Below, in pieces: positions 44,860-54,789 of a stretch of 64,000 bases of DNA; positions within the stretch are counted from its first letter, which is position 1, and each line of letters begins with the position of its first letter. The DNA lies in contig CAVQJL010000003.1 in assembly GCA_963712815.1 (NCBI GenBank), forward strand, positions 44,544-108,543, given 5' to 3'. The position numbers were made by a program, and so were the translations under genes. Below the pieces are notes generated by a model. The model was given only the letters and a program-made list of their open reading frames with translations. It ran no database searches and was not told where the DNA came from. The stretch comes from RPQJ01 sp963712815. GTDB lineage: Bacteria > Pseudomonadota > Gammaproteobacteria > Steroidobacterales > Steroidobacteraceae.

Positions 44860-46644
44860 TCAACCGGCGTACGAAGCAACTTCGGCATGCAACGTGGCCG
44901 CCGCAACTGGATCAACCGCCGCGCGACGGATGAGCGCCATGGCGCCGGCCTGCTGCTCGCCGGTGGCTGACGCCTGCCCGTGCACTGCCACCGCGTACTC
45001 GCTCAGGTCCTGCACGAACACGCCGAACATCCGGTCGACATGGTTCTCGTCGAGACCGGCGCAGGCGGCGGTGGTTCCGGCGCGTGTCCCGCCCGGCGCA
45101 CCGTCGATCGCGAGCGCGGCGGCTTCCGCCGCCAGTTGCGCGTAGACGATCTGGGTGAAGATCTGCCCGATGTTGAGCAGGAAGTCGAGGTCCCTGGCCT
45201 GCTCCCCGCGCGGCGCAGCCGTGGCCATCAGCTGTCCGAATGCCTGCACCTGGCCGATGAAGGTCGCGACATTCGGCAGGTGCGCGAATCGCGCAAAGGC
45301 CCCTCGCCAGTCCGGGAAGCCGATGCGCGACAGGCCGCTCGCCGGCCCCTGTGCGAACAGGAAAGCGTCGTCGGCTGGGTCGAGCCGCACCGGCACCGGT
45401 GCGTACTTCACGCCCTGTCCGGCCCCTGCCGCAGCAAAGGCCGGCAGGAACTTCAGCACCAGCGCGAGATTGACGTGGACCGTGCCCTCCAGTTTAGGCA
45501 GCGTGCGGATGTGGCGTGTCGCCTGCTCGAAGTACGTGTCCTTCTCGAATCCTTTCGCCGCGATCACTTCCCAGAGCAGATCGACCACCCGCTCACCCTC
45601 GCTGGTGACCTTCATCTTGGCGATCGGGTTGTAGAGCAGGAAGCGGCGGTCGTCGGCCGAGGCGCTGCGCTCGTAATCCGAGCAACGCGCGCTGTAGAGC
45701 TTCATCGCGACCAGTCGGATGTAGGCGTCCGCCAGCAGTCGCCGCACGTGCGGAAAATCGGTGACGCGCGTGCCGTAGAGCACCCTGCGGTGGGCGTGCC
45801 CGATCGCCTCGACGAACGCGTGCTCGGCGATGCCGATGCTGGCCCAGGCGAGCTGCACCTTGCCCACATTCACGGTGGCGAGCGCCGCATCCCATGCGGC
45901 CTTGCCCGTGTGCAGCACGTCGGCCGGGGTCACGGGGTAGTCCGAGAGCCGGAACTCCGAAACGTACATCTGACCGTGCACGACATTCTGCACGAGCGTG
46001 TATCCCGGATGCTTCGGGTCGGCCAGGAAGAACAGGTAATCGTCGGCTGGACTGGCGGACGGTCCTTCCGGGCGCTGCACGCGACCAAACACCGACACGC
46101 GGGCGGCGCAGTTCCCGTTGCCGATGTAGTACTTCTCGCCGCTGGCACGCCAGCCGCTGCCGTCCTGGGTCAGCACCATGTCGGTGGAGTAGATGTCGGC
46201 CCCGTGTTCGCGCTCCGAGAGTCCGAACGCGAACACCCCGCCCTGCGCGAGCAACTGGCCGACCAGGCGCCTGGCCTCGGCATTCCCGCTCGTCCAGACC
46301 GGCCCCAGGCCCAGCACGGTGACCTGCCACGCGTACCAGTGCTCGAGCGAGTACCAGGCAAGCAACTGGCTCAGGTCGTTGTTGCGTGCGGTGTCCCAGC
46401 GGGCAGACGTCGCGCCGGTTCCGCCGTTCGGCGCTCCGACTGCGGCCGGCGTGCCGAACCGGGCGAATATGCCTTCGCGGGCGATCATCGCCAGGAAATC
46501 GTCGTACCAGGTGGCGTCGTGGCTTTCCGCCTTCAGGGCTGCGTGGCCCTTGGCCTCGAAAAAGCGGCGCACCGCCAGCAGTGCATCGCGAGTCGGCTCG
46601 TCGTAATGTGCGGCGTCGTAGGCGGACGGATTGAAAAGCAGCAT
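44860..46644 (-). CDS. acyl-CoA dehydrogenase family protein
   Basis: A 594-residue FAD-dependent enzyme of the acyl-CoA dehydrogenase fold (large FadE/AidB-like type). The N-terminal helical part (LLAVRRFFEAKG) is followed by FAFGLSEREHGADIYSTDMVL, SGEKYYIGNGNCAARVSVF and a C-terminal helical bundle with YGTRVTDFPHVRRLLADAYI. The reaction would be alpha,beta-oxidation of an acyl-CoA, with the exact substrate unknown. The ATG 46644 has GGAG upstream. The much longer open frame to 47376 overlaps another gene and is not used. Confidence 0.88.
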   Translation of the reverse strand: MLLFNPSAYDAAHYDEPTRDALLAVRRFFEAKGHAALKAESHDATWYDDFLAMIAREGIFARFGTPAAVGAPNGGTGATSARWDTARNNDLSQLLAWYSLEHWYAWQVTVLGLGPVWTSGNAEARRLVGQLLAQGGVFAFGLSEREHGADIYSTDMVLTQDGSGWRASGEKYYIGNGNCAARVSVFGRVQRPEGPSASPADDYLFFLADPKHPGYTLVQNVVHGQMYVSEFRLSDYPVTPADVLHTGKAAWDAALATVNVGKVQLAWASIGIAEHAFVEAIGHAHRRVLYGTRVTDFPHVRRLLADAYIRLVAMKLYSARCSDYERSASADDRRFLLYNPIAKMKVTSEGERVVDLLWEVIAAKGFEKDTYFEQATRHIRTLPKLEGTVHVNLALVLKFLPAFAAAGAGQGVKYAPVPVRLDPADDAFLFAQGPASGLSRIGFPDWRGAFARFAHLPNVATFIGQVQAFGQLMATAAPRGEQARDLDFLLNIGQIFTQIVYAQLAAEAAALAIDGAPGGTRAGTTAACAGLDENHVDRMFGVFVQDLSEYAVAVHGQASATGEQQAGAMALIRRAAVDPVAAATLHAEVASYAG

Positions 46645-46788
46645 GATTCGGTGGCTCCGGGCGGCCGCAGGGGCGGTTGCGCCTGCTTTGACTACGCCGA
46701 GTCTACGCCGCACACGCCTGTGCGAGTGATCGCGTGACGGCGCTGCCCGTGCCGCTTTGGATGTAGATTCCGGGCAAGAGGAGAAGCC

Positions 46789-47574
46789 ATGCTGCTGCGG
46801 CGCCTGACCAGGCACCTTGAAAACCAGAACTGGACCGCGGTCTGGATCGATCTGCTGATCGTGATCGTCGGTGTGTTCATCGGCATCCAGGTGACCGGCT
46901 GGAACGATGCCCGCCTGTCGCGGGAGCGCGAGAGGACGGTTCTCTCGGCCCTCAAGCAGGAATTTCTCGCGTACGAGCGCGACATCACGAAACTGATCAC
47001 GTTCCAGGTACGCCAGGCCTACAACTTCTCCGTGGTCACGGAAACACTGGACGCGGACGGGCCGCCGCAGGACCCGGAGGCTTTCGAGTTCGCGCTGGTC
47101 AGCATTCCCTACGGCCGGCCGCCGCCGAGCACCTCGGGCGTGCTGCAGGAGCTCGTGGTCTCCGGCCGGCTCTCGGAGCTGTCGGACCCCGAGTTGCGCC
47201 GCGAGTTCGCGGCCTACATCGCCAAGCGCGACCGGGTCTACGACAACATCCTGCGCGTGAACGCGACGCTGTCCAATCTGAACATCCAGACGCCCGTTCC
47301 GTTCGTGGCCGAGCTCGTTCCGTCGCAGCGACTTGCGGCCCTCCTCGAGGCCGGGAACGCCGCGTCCACGGAGCACGCCAGCACGCTGGTCTTTCCAAGC
47401 GGCAGCGTGGTGGGGGTACGCTCCTACGACCTCGAAGCCATGCGTGCCGATCCGAGGATACGCCGCGCTTTCGTCACGGCGTACGACTCGAAGCTGGCGT
47501 CATCGAGCTGGCTGCGTTCGCTCGCCGCCGATACCCGCCGGCTGAGCGACCGGCTGGAAGCAGAAGGTTACTAG
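46789..47574 (+). CDS. DUF6090-like single-span membrane protein
   Basis: A 261-residue protein starting MLLRRLTRHLENQNWTA, then one membrane helix VWIDLLIVIVGVFIGIQVTGW, then a long coiled-coil-prone periplasmic domain (RERERTVLSALKQEFLAYER). The pattern matches DUF6090 proteins, whose function is unknown. AAGAGGAGAA precedes the ATG. It forms a tandem pair with the next gene, 31 bases away. Confidence 0.85.
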   Translation: MLLRRLTRHLENQNWTAVWIDLLIVIVGVFIGIQVTGWNDARLSRERERTVLSALKQEFLAYERDITKLITFQVRQAYNFSVVTETLDADGPPQDPEAFEFALVSIPYGRPPPSTSGVLQELVVSGRLSELSDPELRREFAAYIAKRDRVYDNILRVNATLSNLNIQTPVPFVAELVPSQRLAALLEAGNAASTEHASTLVFPSGSVVGVRSYDLEAMRADPRIRRAFVTAYDSKLASSSWLRSLAADTRRLSDRLEAEGY

Positions 47575-47605
47575 GCGGCACGTTCCGTCGAGCGGGAGAG
47601 ACACA

Positions 47606-48325
47606 TTGATTCGTGAACGGTTTTCCCGTCACCTCAGGAGCGGCAACTGGCGCGCCATCCTCATCGAGCTATTCGTCGTGTTCCTGGGTGTCTACGGCGC
47701 CTTCCAGCTGGAACGCTGGGGAGAGCAGCGGCGTGAAGCCGACAACGAGAGGGTCCTGCTCGAGCAGCTGCAGAATGAGATAGAGCTTGCAGAGCCGCTG
47801 ATGGAAAAGCAGTTCCAGGAACACAAGAAGAGAATCAGCGACATCCTGGAAGTCGCTTCCCTGCTGGCGCAGCCGGCGGGCTCCGGCGACCTGGACGGCG
47901 ATCATTGTGACGCCGTCCTGCGGGTGAGCATCCTTCCGTGGAATCCCCTGACGCTGACGGCCCTGGACGAGATGGTCAGCAGCGACGTCCACTCGAAGCT
48001 CGCCGACAGGGAACTGCGGGCACTGTTGTTTTCCCTGCAGGCCGAGATAAGGCAGATGAACGCGGAGATGCAGCTAGTGAGGTCCTTCCAGAAGCACCTT
48101 CCGGATGAATATCCGGATCTGCTCCAGAGGGGGTTCGGCAGCGACGGCAAGCGATTCCTGAAGTGCGATACGGATGGAATGCGGACCAGCCAGCGCTTCA
48201 TGAACCACCTGGTGAGCAACCATGTGCGCATGCGGGGCGTGACGTTCGGCCTGGAAGACGAACTCGAAGCCATGAAGTCGGTGCGTCGCAGGCTGGACCA
48301 GGTGCTCGGAACTCCCGAGGGCTAG
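47606..48325 (+). CDS. DUF6090-like single-span membrane protein, second copy
   Basis: A 239-residue paralogue of the preceding protein. It starts IRERFSRHLRSGNWRA, has the helix ILIELFVVFLGVYGAFQLERW and an extracytoplasmic region with AEPLMEKQFQEHKK. The start at 47606 is TTG, with GGGAG upstream. The pair probably arose by duplication. A third, 17-residue N-terminal remnant lies at 31627. Confidence 0.82.
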   Translation: MIRERFSRHLRSGNWRAILIELFVVFLGVYGAFQLERWGEQRREADNERVLLEQLQNEIELAEPLMEKQFQEHKKRISDILEVASLLAQPAGSGDLDGDHCDAVLRVSILPWNPLTLTALDEMVSSDVHSKLADRELRALLFSLQAEIRQMNAEMQLVRSFQKHLPDEYPDLLQRGFGSDGKRFLKCDTDGMRTSQRFMNHLVSNHVRMRGVTFGLEDELEAMKSVRRRLDQVLGTPEG

Positions 48326-48382
48326 TCAAGCAAGCCCGGGCCGCTGCTGCCGCAGCGGCGCCGGGCGGCCGCTGGCCAGGCG

Positions 48383-49916
48383 TCAGCGCCCGCTCGACTT
48401 CCCCGCCGCCCGGGCCACCTCGTAGAGATAGTCGGCGACCATCACGGCCTGCCGCTCGAAGCCCGCGACGCGCGGATCGCTGCTCTCGATCAGCAGCCAC
48501 TCGTCCGGCGCGTGCGCGCCGCCGCCGCGGCCGACGCCGAAGTGGCCAGCGGCCATGTTGAGCGGCGGCCCGGTGAAGACCACGCCCGGCCAGCTTCCGG
48601 CCCGGCGCGGGAACAGGTCGTACTCGATCCCGGCCTTCTCGAAGGTCGCAGCGCCGGCCCGGATGATCACGCTGTCCTCGGACGACTGGGTCGGGCTGTA
48701 GCCGCCGCTCACGATCACCTCGATGTCGTCGAAGCCGCGCTTGGCGAGATGCGACTTGAGCTTCGCGACCGCTTCGTCCTTCGTCATGTCCGGCACCAGG
48801 CGGAAGTCGAGCTTGGCCTCGGCGCGGCCCGGCAGCACGGTCTTGCCGCCCGGCCCGGTGTAGCCGCCGACGAGTCCCTGGATGTTGACGGTCGGTTGCG
48901 ACGCGAGACGATAGGCGCTGGCGAGAAAATCCTCGTCGTTGATCCAGCGGCGCACTCCGAGCAGCTTCTTCACGCCCTCCTCGTCCTTGGGCAGGCCGGC
49001 CGCGATCAATTCCTGCTGCCGCGGCGTGAGCGGACGCACGTTCTCGAACCAGCCGTCGATCGCCGGCGTGAAGCCGTCGTCGGCGACCAGCGTGTCGAGC
49101 GCCTTCACGAGGCGCCAGGCAGGATTGTCCACGCGGGCCATCTGGCTCGAGTGAACGTCCTTCGCTGGTCCCCGGCCCCAGCGCTCGCCGCTCGAGACCA
49201 GCTGCACCTCGATCACGCCCTTGGCGCCGAGGTCGAGCGAGGCGGAGCCGTCCCGCGCCTGGCCCGCCGAGGGCATCACGACGCCGACCGAGCGCCGCAG
49301 CGCCGCCTCGACCTCCGGGTCGGCGAGCATCCTCGGGAAGTTGGTGGAGCCGATCTCTTCCTCGCCTTCGGCGACCAGCACCAGGTTCACCGGCAGCTTG
49401 ACGCCGGCTTTCCTGAAGCGCGTGCAGCGCGGTGAGGAAGGCCATCTGCGGACCCTTCTGGTTCACGGCGCCGCGACCGACCAGCGCCGTGCCCTCGCCG
49501 GGGCGCTCGACGATCCTTCCCTCGAGCGGCGGCGACGACCACTCGGCCGGGTCGTAGTGCTTGACGTCGTACATGAAGTAGAAGGCGAGCGTGTGCTTGG
49601 CGCCCGCGTCGAGCGTGGCGAACACGCCGGGCACGCCGCCGGTCTCGACGATGCGCGCCTGCTGGAATCCCGCGTCCAGCGCGAGCTGGCGCATGTACTC
49701 GGCTCCCTGCGGCGTGTTCACGCCCATGTTGGCGATGGTGGGGAGCGCGATCCAGGCGCGCAGCCGCTCGATCGCCGCGTCACTGTCGGCCTCGATCGCA
49801 GCGACGACCTTGGCGCGGCCCGGATCGTCCCGCGCTTCCGCCGCAGGCGCAAACGCGCCGAGGACCAGGGCGAGCGCCGCCGCGCCGCCAAGCAACATCT
49901 GTCTGCAGGAATGCAT
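48383..49916 (-). pseudogene. M20-family metallopeptidase, one-base frameshift
   Basis: The 5' frame (ATG 49916) has a signal peptide (LGGAAALALVLGAFAPAAEA), then LRAWIALPTIANMGVN and FYFMYDVKHYDPAEWSSPP, which would hold the first metal ligands, and VGRGAVNQKGPQMAFLTAL. The continuation VNLVLVAEGEEEIGSTNFP (second ligands EEE) to the end lies in another frame. They join near 49418-49424 by removal of one base. The full product is about 511 residues, a secreted M20 carboxypeptidase-like enzyme. It may be an assembly error or a real lesion. Confidence 0.85.
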
Positions 49917-49998
49917 TGCGCCCCTCGCCTCGCTGGTGACCGTTCGGCCGGCAGACTGGCTGGGAATCGCCGCGCTGTCCAGAGCCGCGCCAGGCCTG

Positions 49999-50436
49999 CT
50001 AGCTTTCGCCACCTGTGGCCGCCTGCGAATCCCATCCGGAAATCCTGTTGAACCAGGCCATGTACTCGCGGTACCAGTCGCTGGAGCGCCAGGTACTCGA
50101 TGGCTCGATCGGCGGTTCGAGCGGCTGCGCGGAACGGGCGACACCCAGAAGCGAAGACGGGGGTAATCCGAAGCGCTTTCGAAAGCGGCGCGAGAAATCG
50201 CTGGAATCGGAATAGACCCAGGATGCCGCTATCTCTCTTACGTGGTCACGCTCGGGATCCGCGCGGCGAAGCTCGGCTCGTTCGATTAACCGGGATGACC
50301 CCGCGACGACGACTTTCCGCAGACTGTGCCGACGATGGTGTGGCCACGATGCCGGCTGGGCGGGTGGCAGGGCTGGGCGTGAAAAGTGCGCGGACAAGCC
50401 TGTCGCAGCGGCGTCAGCTACGATTTCAGGCGACAC
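49999..50436 (-). pseudogene. C-terminal remnant of an AraC-family regulator
   Basis: Only the second helix-turn-helix region of an AraC-type protein remains: RADPERDHVREIAASWVYSD then SDFSRRFRKRFGLPPS. Upstream sequence shows no first helix-turn-helix in any frame I can see. The open frame closes with an unrelated tail. It neighbours the M20 gene and the CadC-like regulator. Confidence 0.6.
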
Positions 50437-50574
50437 GGCGAACGAAACGGAACTCGCCGCGCGCCCGCTGGCGCAGTCGACGGGAACCGCCGCGTGCGGA
50501 ACAGCGCGTTCGGTGGTTTGGGAGCCGGTGGGCGTCGGTTCACCGGCCTATCGAAGAGGGGCGATCAAACTGGC

Positions 50575-52491
50575 TCATCCGCCGACGAACGACGGGTCGT
50601 CGTCGATCGCCAGGCCATGACTGCATCCCGAGATGACCTGCAACGTGCCGGCGCGGTAAGCCTCCCAGTCGGGCACTCCAACGAGTCGCGAAAGAAACGG
50701 CGAGTAATAGACGAACGACGCAAGTCTCGTCATTTCGCACCCCGACCCGAGATCAATACGCCCCAGCCAATCAAGTGCAGCGGCATTCTCTCCGCGGTAC
50801 GCGTGGACCTCGGCGGCGTAGAGGGCGCCCCAGGACGTGCTGTCCGCGGAAATGAGCTGCGAAAGCGCGGCGTCGGACTCTGCACGCAAGCCCAGTGCAT
50901 ATTGATTGAGCGCAAGCATCTGGAATCGCTCCACGCCCTCCGGCATGGACTCGATCGAGGTCGCTGCGGCCCGGAAGTCGCCGAGCAGGATCTGCAGGAG
51001 CGGGACAAACTCCTTGAGCACGCTGGTTTGAAGCATTGGCGAAGGAATGAGCTCGAGAGCCTCCGTAAGCTCAGCCTGTGCGGCTTCGGGTTGTTGCGCC
51101 TGAATCAGGAAGTGCACCAGGTTATTCCGCAGGACGAGGTTGAGCGGATCGCGCTGGATCTCGCGGCGGACCAGGGGAATCGACTCTTCGATTCGGCCCG
51201 CACTGCGCATCTCGTTCACCAGCGTCATCCGCACCAACCAGTGATCGGAATCGAGCGATCGGGCGATCTTGACGTGCTCCAGTGAGCGCGCCTTCTCGCC
51301 GTTCAGGAGGTAGTACTGCGCCGCCCGGATGTGCACTTCCGGCAGCCCCGGCCCGAACCTCAAGGCCTGCTGCACGGCGTGTCGCTGGAGTTCGTCGAGC
51401 GCCTTCCGTTCAGCCAGTTCGGCCTTGAGAAATCCAGGTTCGAAATGGCGCGCGGTGGCAATCGCCGCCAGGCCCGCCCAGGCACGCGCGAATCGGGGGC
51501 TGATCGCCACCGCCTCCTCGTAGCACTCCCGTGCCTTTGCCAGGTCGTCCTCGGCACGGCGGAGGTAGAAGTGACGCCCTTCGAGGTACCGCATATGGGC
51601 GCGCGGGTCGATATCCGGCTCGGTCTGCGGATCGGCAAGGCTCGCCTCGAGCGAAATCGCCACCGAGCGGGCGATCTCTTCCTGCGTGGCGAGCATGTCG
51701 ACGAGTTCGCGGTCATAGGTCCTCGACCAGACGTGCAGGCCTGTCGCCGCATCGACGAGCTGGGCGGTGACGCGAACGGCGTCGCCGTGCCTGCGCAGGC
51801 TTCCCTCCAGGACGTGCGAAACACCGAGTTGCTGCGCGATCGTCGCGACCGGCTGTCCCTCGACCGCGAACGAGGAGGCACGCGCGATCACCCGCAGCGA
51901 CGGGCTCTGCGCAACCCGGTGCATGATTTCCTCGCTCAGGCCGTCCGCGAGCCAGGCCTGATCGCCCGCCGGACTCAGGTCGGTGAAGCGCAGCACTGCA
52001 ACGGAGCGGGTCGCGGGTACCGTGACCACCGCCTTGCCCAAGGTATCGAAGGGCCGCTGGACCGCCACCCACCAGATCAACGCGGTCGCGACGGCGGCGA
52101 CAGCGGTGGCCGGCATCCAGTAGTACCGCGCCCACCAAGGCACCTGGCGCGGTGGTGGCGCCGCCGCTCCCTCCAGGCGAACCGGGGTGTCGAAAATCAG
52201 GCCGCGGCGCGGCACCGTCCGGATCATCGTGCGCGTGTCGTCGCCCAGCGCCCGGCGCAGTTCGATCAGGCACTGGGCGATGGAATCGTCGGTGACCACC
52301 AGCCCGGGCCAGACCGCGGCCAGCATTTCCTCCCGGGGCACCAGCCGGCCGGCATGCTGAAGCAGGTAGAGGAGCACGCCGTAGGATTTTGGCCGCAGTG
52401 CGATTTCCTCGCCACGGCGCGCCAGAGAGCCCCGTTGCGGATCGACCTCGAATTCTCCGAAGACGAATCGCTGATTGCGCGAAGGTTGCAT
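50575..52491 (-). CDS. CadC-like winged-helix regulator with TolB-like domain and TPRs
   Basis: A 638-residue one-component membrane regulator. The N-terminal OmpR/PhoB-type winged helix (about residues 8-100) has FVFGEFEVDPQRGSLARRG and TDDSIAQCLIELRRALGDD. A single membrane helix lies at about 122-142 (MPATAVAAVATALIWWVAV). A TolB-like domain follows (SVAVLRFTDLSPAGDQAWLA...), then several TPR-like helices to the end. Such proteins sense extracytoplasmic signals and bind DNA directly. The TTG 52518 could be an alternative start, but the ATG 52491 begins the family-typical RFVFGEFEV. Confidence 0.88.
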   Translation of the reverse strand: MQPSRNQRFVFGEFEVDPQRGSLARRGEEIALRPKSYGVLLYLLQHAGRLVPREEMLAAVWPGLVVTDDSIAQCLIELRRALGDDTRTMIRTVPRRGLIFDTPVRLEGAAAPPPRQVPWWARYYWMPATAVAAVATALIWWVAVQRPFDTLGKAVVTVPATRSVAVLRFTDLSPAGDQAWLADGLSEEIMHRVAQSPSLRVIARASSFAVEGQPVATIAQQLGVSHVLEGSLRRHGDAVRVTAQLVDAATGLHVWSRTYDRELVDMLATQEEIARSVAISLEASLADPQTEPDIDPRAHMRYLEGRHFYLRRAEDDLAKARECYEEAVAISPRFARAWAGLAAIATARHFEPGFLKAELAERKALDELQRHAVQQALRFGPGLPEVHIRAAQYYLLNGEKARSLEHVKIARSLDSDHWLVRMTLVNEMRSAGRIEESIPLVRREIQRDPLNLVLRNNLVHFLIQAQQPEAAQAELTEALELIPSPMLQTSVLKEFVPLLQILLGDFRAAATSIESMPEGVERFQMLALNQYALGLRAESDAALSQLISADSTSWGALYAAEVHAYRGENAAALDWLGRIDLGSGCEMTRLASFVYYSPFLSRLVGVPDWEAYRAGTLQVISGCSHGLAIDDDPSFVGG

Positions 52492-52685
52492 TCCCGTTTC
52501 GGCGTCGTCGATGGCCAATGGCGGGCTGCCGCGCCCGATTTCAGTGATTCATAGTGCGACTTTAGTCGTTCTTGCAAGTCTTTTCCGCGGCCCACCCCTA
52601 ACGTGAAGCCGGGCAACTGGTCGGTCAACCGGGCGCCTGCTCAATCCCGAGCACAAAAGCTGACCGAATCTCACGGGAGAGTCTC

Positions 52686-53162
52686 ATGAACGTCAGATTA
52701 CTGATTGCATCGGTGGCCATGCCGCTCCTGCTGGCCGTGCCTTGCGATGGGTTTGCCGGCAACGGCATCGAGGAGATTCAGTTTCCATACCCTGAAGTCC
52801 ACGACTACGTGGAGTGCCTGGGCGAGGGGATTCGACATGACATTACAGTCACCCAGCGCACGCATACGATCGAGACCCCGAGCGGTGGTGTGCACCAGGT
52901 CCTGAACTGGTTCATCGAAGGGGTCTCCATTGGCCTGGTCACTGGCCGGACCTGGTACACGCGGCACGGGCCCTCGCCCTGGGTCGCGAACACCAGTGGA
53001 GCCCAGTCGAACGAGGGCTTCAATGTCCAGATTCCATGGCAGCCGCTCGACGGGGGCAGGCAATTCCGCGAGACGTGGCGGTTTCGCATAAGCACCGATG
53101 CGAACGGCGTGCCCCGCGTGGACTACGACGGGGGCGTGCAATTTCGATGTGTTGGCCGATGA
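52686..53162 (+). CDS. secreted hypothetical protein
   Basis: A 158-residue exported protein with signal peptide (LLIASVAMPLLLAVPCDGFA). The mature part is rich in beta-like residues (ITVTQRTHTIETPSGGVHQV, TWRFRISTDANG) and ends with an FRCVGR segment. The ATG has GGGAGAG seven to nine bases upstream. No family is recognised. It diverges from the CadC-like gene, which could control it. Confidence 0.75.
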   Translation: MNVRLLIASVAMPLLLAVPCDGFAGNGIEEIQFPYPEVHDYVECLGEGIRHDITVTQRTHTIETPSGGVHQVLNWFIEGVSIGLVTGRTWYTRHGPSPWVANTSGAQSNEGFNVQIPWQPLDGGRQFRETWRFRISTDANGVPRVDYDGGVQFRCVGR

Positions 53163-53310
53163 GCCGGCAAGCCGAGGGCGGCATGGGTGACATGGGCAGG
53201 TAAAGCCCATCCGCCTTTGGAGTTCGATGCACAGGGCCCGGTAGGCGACTGCCGGGCCCTTCACGCTTTGGTTGAAAGCTGGCGGCGTTACGGTTGCGGT
53301 AACCGGCGAC

Positions 53311-53468
53311 TCAGCGCTGACCGAGGCGCCGACCGCTCAGCGTCGACAGCGTGCGGTCCAGGTAGCGGGCGACCCGCGCCAGCTTCGCGGCGCCTTCGAG
53401 CAGCGCCCGTTGCGCGATCTCCGTGCGCGCCCGTACCAGTGCGGGGGGGGTCGGCGCTTCGCCGACAC
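53311..53468 (-). pseudogene. possible short helical protein downstream of the flavin-binding gene
   Basis: The frame ALVRARTEIAQRALLEGAAK and then LARVARYLDRTLSTLSGRRL with a stop at 53311 has strong amphipathic-helix character. It is separated from a GTG start at 53468 by eight Gs at 53453-53460. One more base there would give an unbroken product of about 52 residues. It is marginal and could be chance. Confidence 0.3.
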
Positions 53469-54104
53469 CTAGCCGGGTCTTTCGGTGCGTCCTGCTGCGT
53501 CCAGATCCTTCAGCCTCTTCGTCAGCTCTTCGATCCGCCGATCACGCTCCTCGAGCGCCGCCGCGACATCGGCAGCCTCGAAGCGCTGCGGTATGTGCTG
53601 CGGGCAGTTCGAGTCCCATGCGGAAACGGTGAGGATGAATGCCTGTTCAGGGCGTGCCTTGTAGCCCTCGGGCATCAGCGACTGCACGAGCTGCGGGTCG
53701 TCCTCGACGACCCGGGCCTCGCCCCAGATCTTGATGCGCTGGCGGTGCGCGTAGTCGATCAGGAACAGGAAGGCCTTCGGGTTGTCGGCTAGATTGCCCT
53801 GCGAGATGTACTGCCGGTTGCCGCGGTAGTCCGCGAAAGCCACCGTCTGCTCGTCGAGCACGCGCAGGAACCCGGGTGGCCCGCCACGATGCTGGATGTA
53901 CGGCTGCCCGTCCGGGCTCGCGGTACCGAAGAACACGCTGGTCTGCGCCGCGATGAAATCGGCGAGGTCGGGGGTGATCGTCGTCGACCACCCCTGCCCC
54001 GCCTCCATGCGCTCGTACGACGAGCGCGAGCCCTTGCGCTGCTGGATCGCCTTCACCGTGGGCGTGAAGGCGATGTCGCTCGGGTGCCGGCGATCCGCGC
54101 TCAT
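53469..54104 (-). CDS. FMN-binding pyridoxamine-phosphate-oxidase-like protein
   Basis: A 211-residue split-barrel flavin protein. The central FFGTASPDGQPYIQHRGGPPGFLRVLD, the FADYRGNRQYISQGNLAD strand pair and the AFLFLIDYAHRQRIKIWGEARV segment are typical of the pyridoxamine-5-phosphate-oxidase-like family. The C-terminal tail is a basic coiled coil. It starts in an ATGA overlap with the AhpD-like gene, so the two are coupled. Possible roles are flavin-dependent reduction or detoxification. Confidence 0.88.
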   Translation of the reverse strand: MSADRRHPSDIAFTPTVKAIQQRKGSRSSYERMEAGQGWSTTITPDLADFIAAQTSVFFGTASPDGQPYIQHRGGPPGFLRVLDEQTVAFADYRGNRQYISQGNLADNPKAFLFLIDYAHRQRIKIWGEARVVEDDPQLVQSLMPEGYKARPEQAFILTVSAWDSNCPQHIPQRFEAADVAAALEERDRRIEELTKRLKDLDAAGRTERPG

Positions 54105-54652
54105 GCTGCGTCGCGCGCCGTCACGGCCGGGAAGTCGATCGCGGTCTCGGCAACCTCGTTGACGTAGTTGGTCAACGTGTTGAGCGCGACGTGCAGCACG
54201 ATCTCGATCACCTCGGCGTCCGAGTAGCCGGCGACCCGGATCGCAGCGACGTCGGCGTCGGAGACCTGGCCGCGCGTCTCGACGACCTTGACCGCGAACC
54301 TGACGGCCGCGGCGGCCCGATCGTCGGTGGAGCTGCCGTTGCGATTGGCGGCAATCTCGGCATCGCTCAGGCCCGCCAGGTTCTTGCCGATGTACGCGTG
54401 CGCCGACGTGCAGTAGCCGCAGCCGTTGAACTCGGCGACGGCCAGCGCGATGCGTTCGCGGGTGCGGGCATCGAGCGTGCCCTTGCCGAGTGCACCGCTG
54501 AGGCCGAGGTAGCCCTCGAGCGCCGCCGGGCTCACGGCCAGCAGGCGGAACAGGTTCGGGACGCTGCCGAGCTTCGCCTTGACACCGTTCAACGACGGCT
54601 GGGCAGCGGTGGGGGCGGCATCGACGGTGGCGGGGATATTGATGCGTGACAT
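54101..54652 (-). CDS. carboxymuconolactone decarboxylase/AhpD-like peroxidase
   Basis: A 183-residue helical protein of the AhpD/CMD fold. The catalytic EFNGCGYCTSAHAYIGKNLA carries the CxxC pair and a proton-relay histidine, like alkyl-hydroperoxide peroxidases. It would detoxify peroxides with a redoxin partner. The ATG 54652 gives the family-like SRINIPATVD start. It diverges from the LysR gene at 54790, and the 137 bases between them should hold both promoters. Confidence 0.93.
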   Translation of the reverse strand: MSRINIPATVDAAPTAAQPSLNGVKAKLGSVPNLFRLLAVSPAALEGYLGLSGALGKGTLDARTRERIALAVAEFNGCGYCTSAHAYIGKNLAGLSDAEIAANRNGSSTDDRAAAAVRFAVKVVETRGQVSDADVAAIRVAGYSDAEVIEIVLHVALNTLTNYVNEVAETAIDFPAVTARDAA

Positions 54653-54789
54653 GTGGGCTCTCCTGGATCGGTTGCGGGACATCTGCAGGCGGCGGCAGTG
54701 CTCGCCTCGGAGAGAAGTGTGTATTAAGACTCCTTCTGCGATAATCCATCTATCCCGGAATTCTTTCTTGCTGTTTCCGCAATAATTGA
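54653..54789. promoter_or_regulatory. divergent control region of the ahpD-like operon and lysR gene
   Basis: This 137-base gap holds the promoters of two divergent transcription units. Near 54720-54760 it turns AT-rich (for example TATTAAGACTCC and GCGATAAT), which may include LysR operator half-sites. No precise T-N11-A site could be fixed by eye. Confidence 0.55.

Noticed and set aside
44860..47376. 838-residue version of the acyl-CoA dehydrogenase
   Set aside because: The first 244 residues overlap the divergent DUF6090-like gene and do not resemble the enzyme family.
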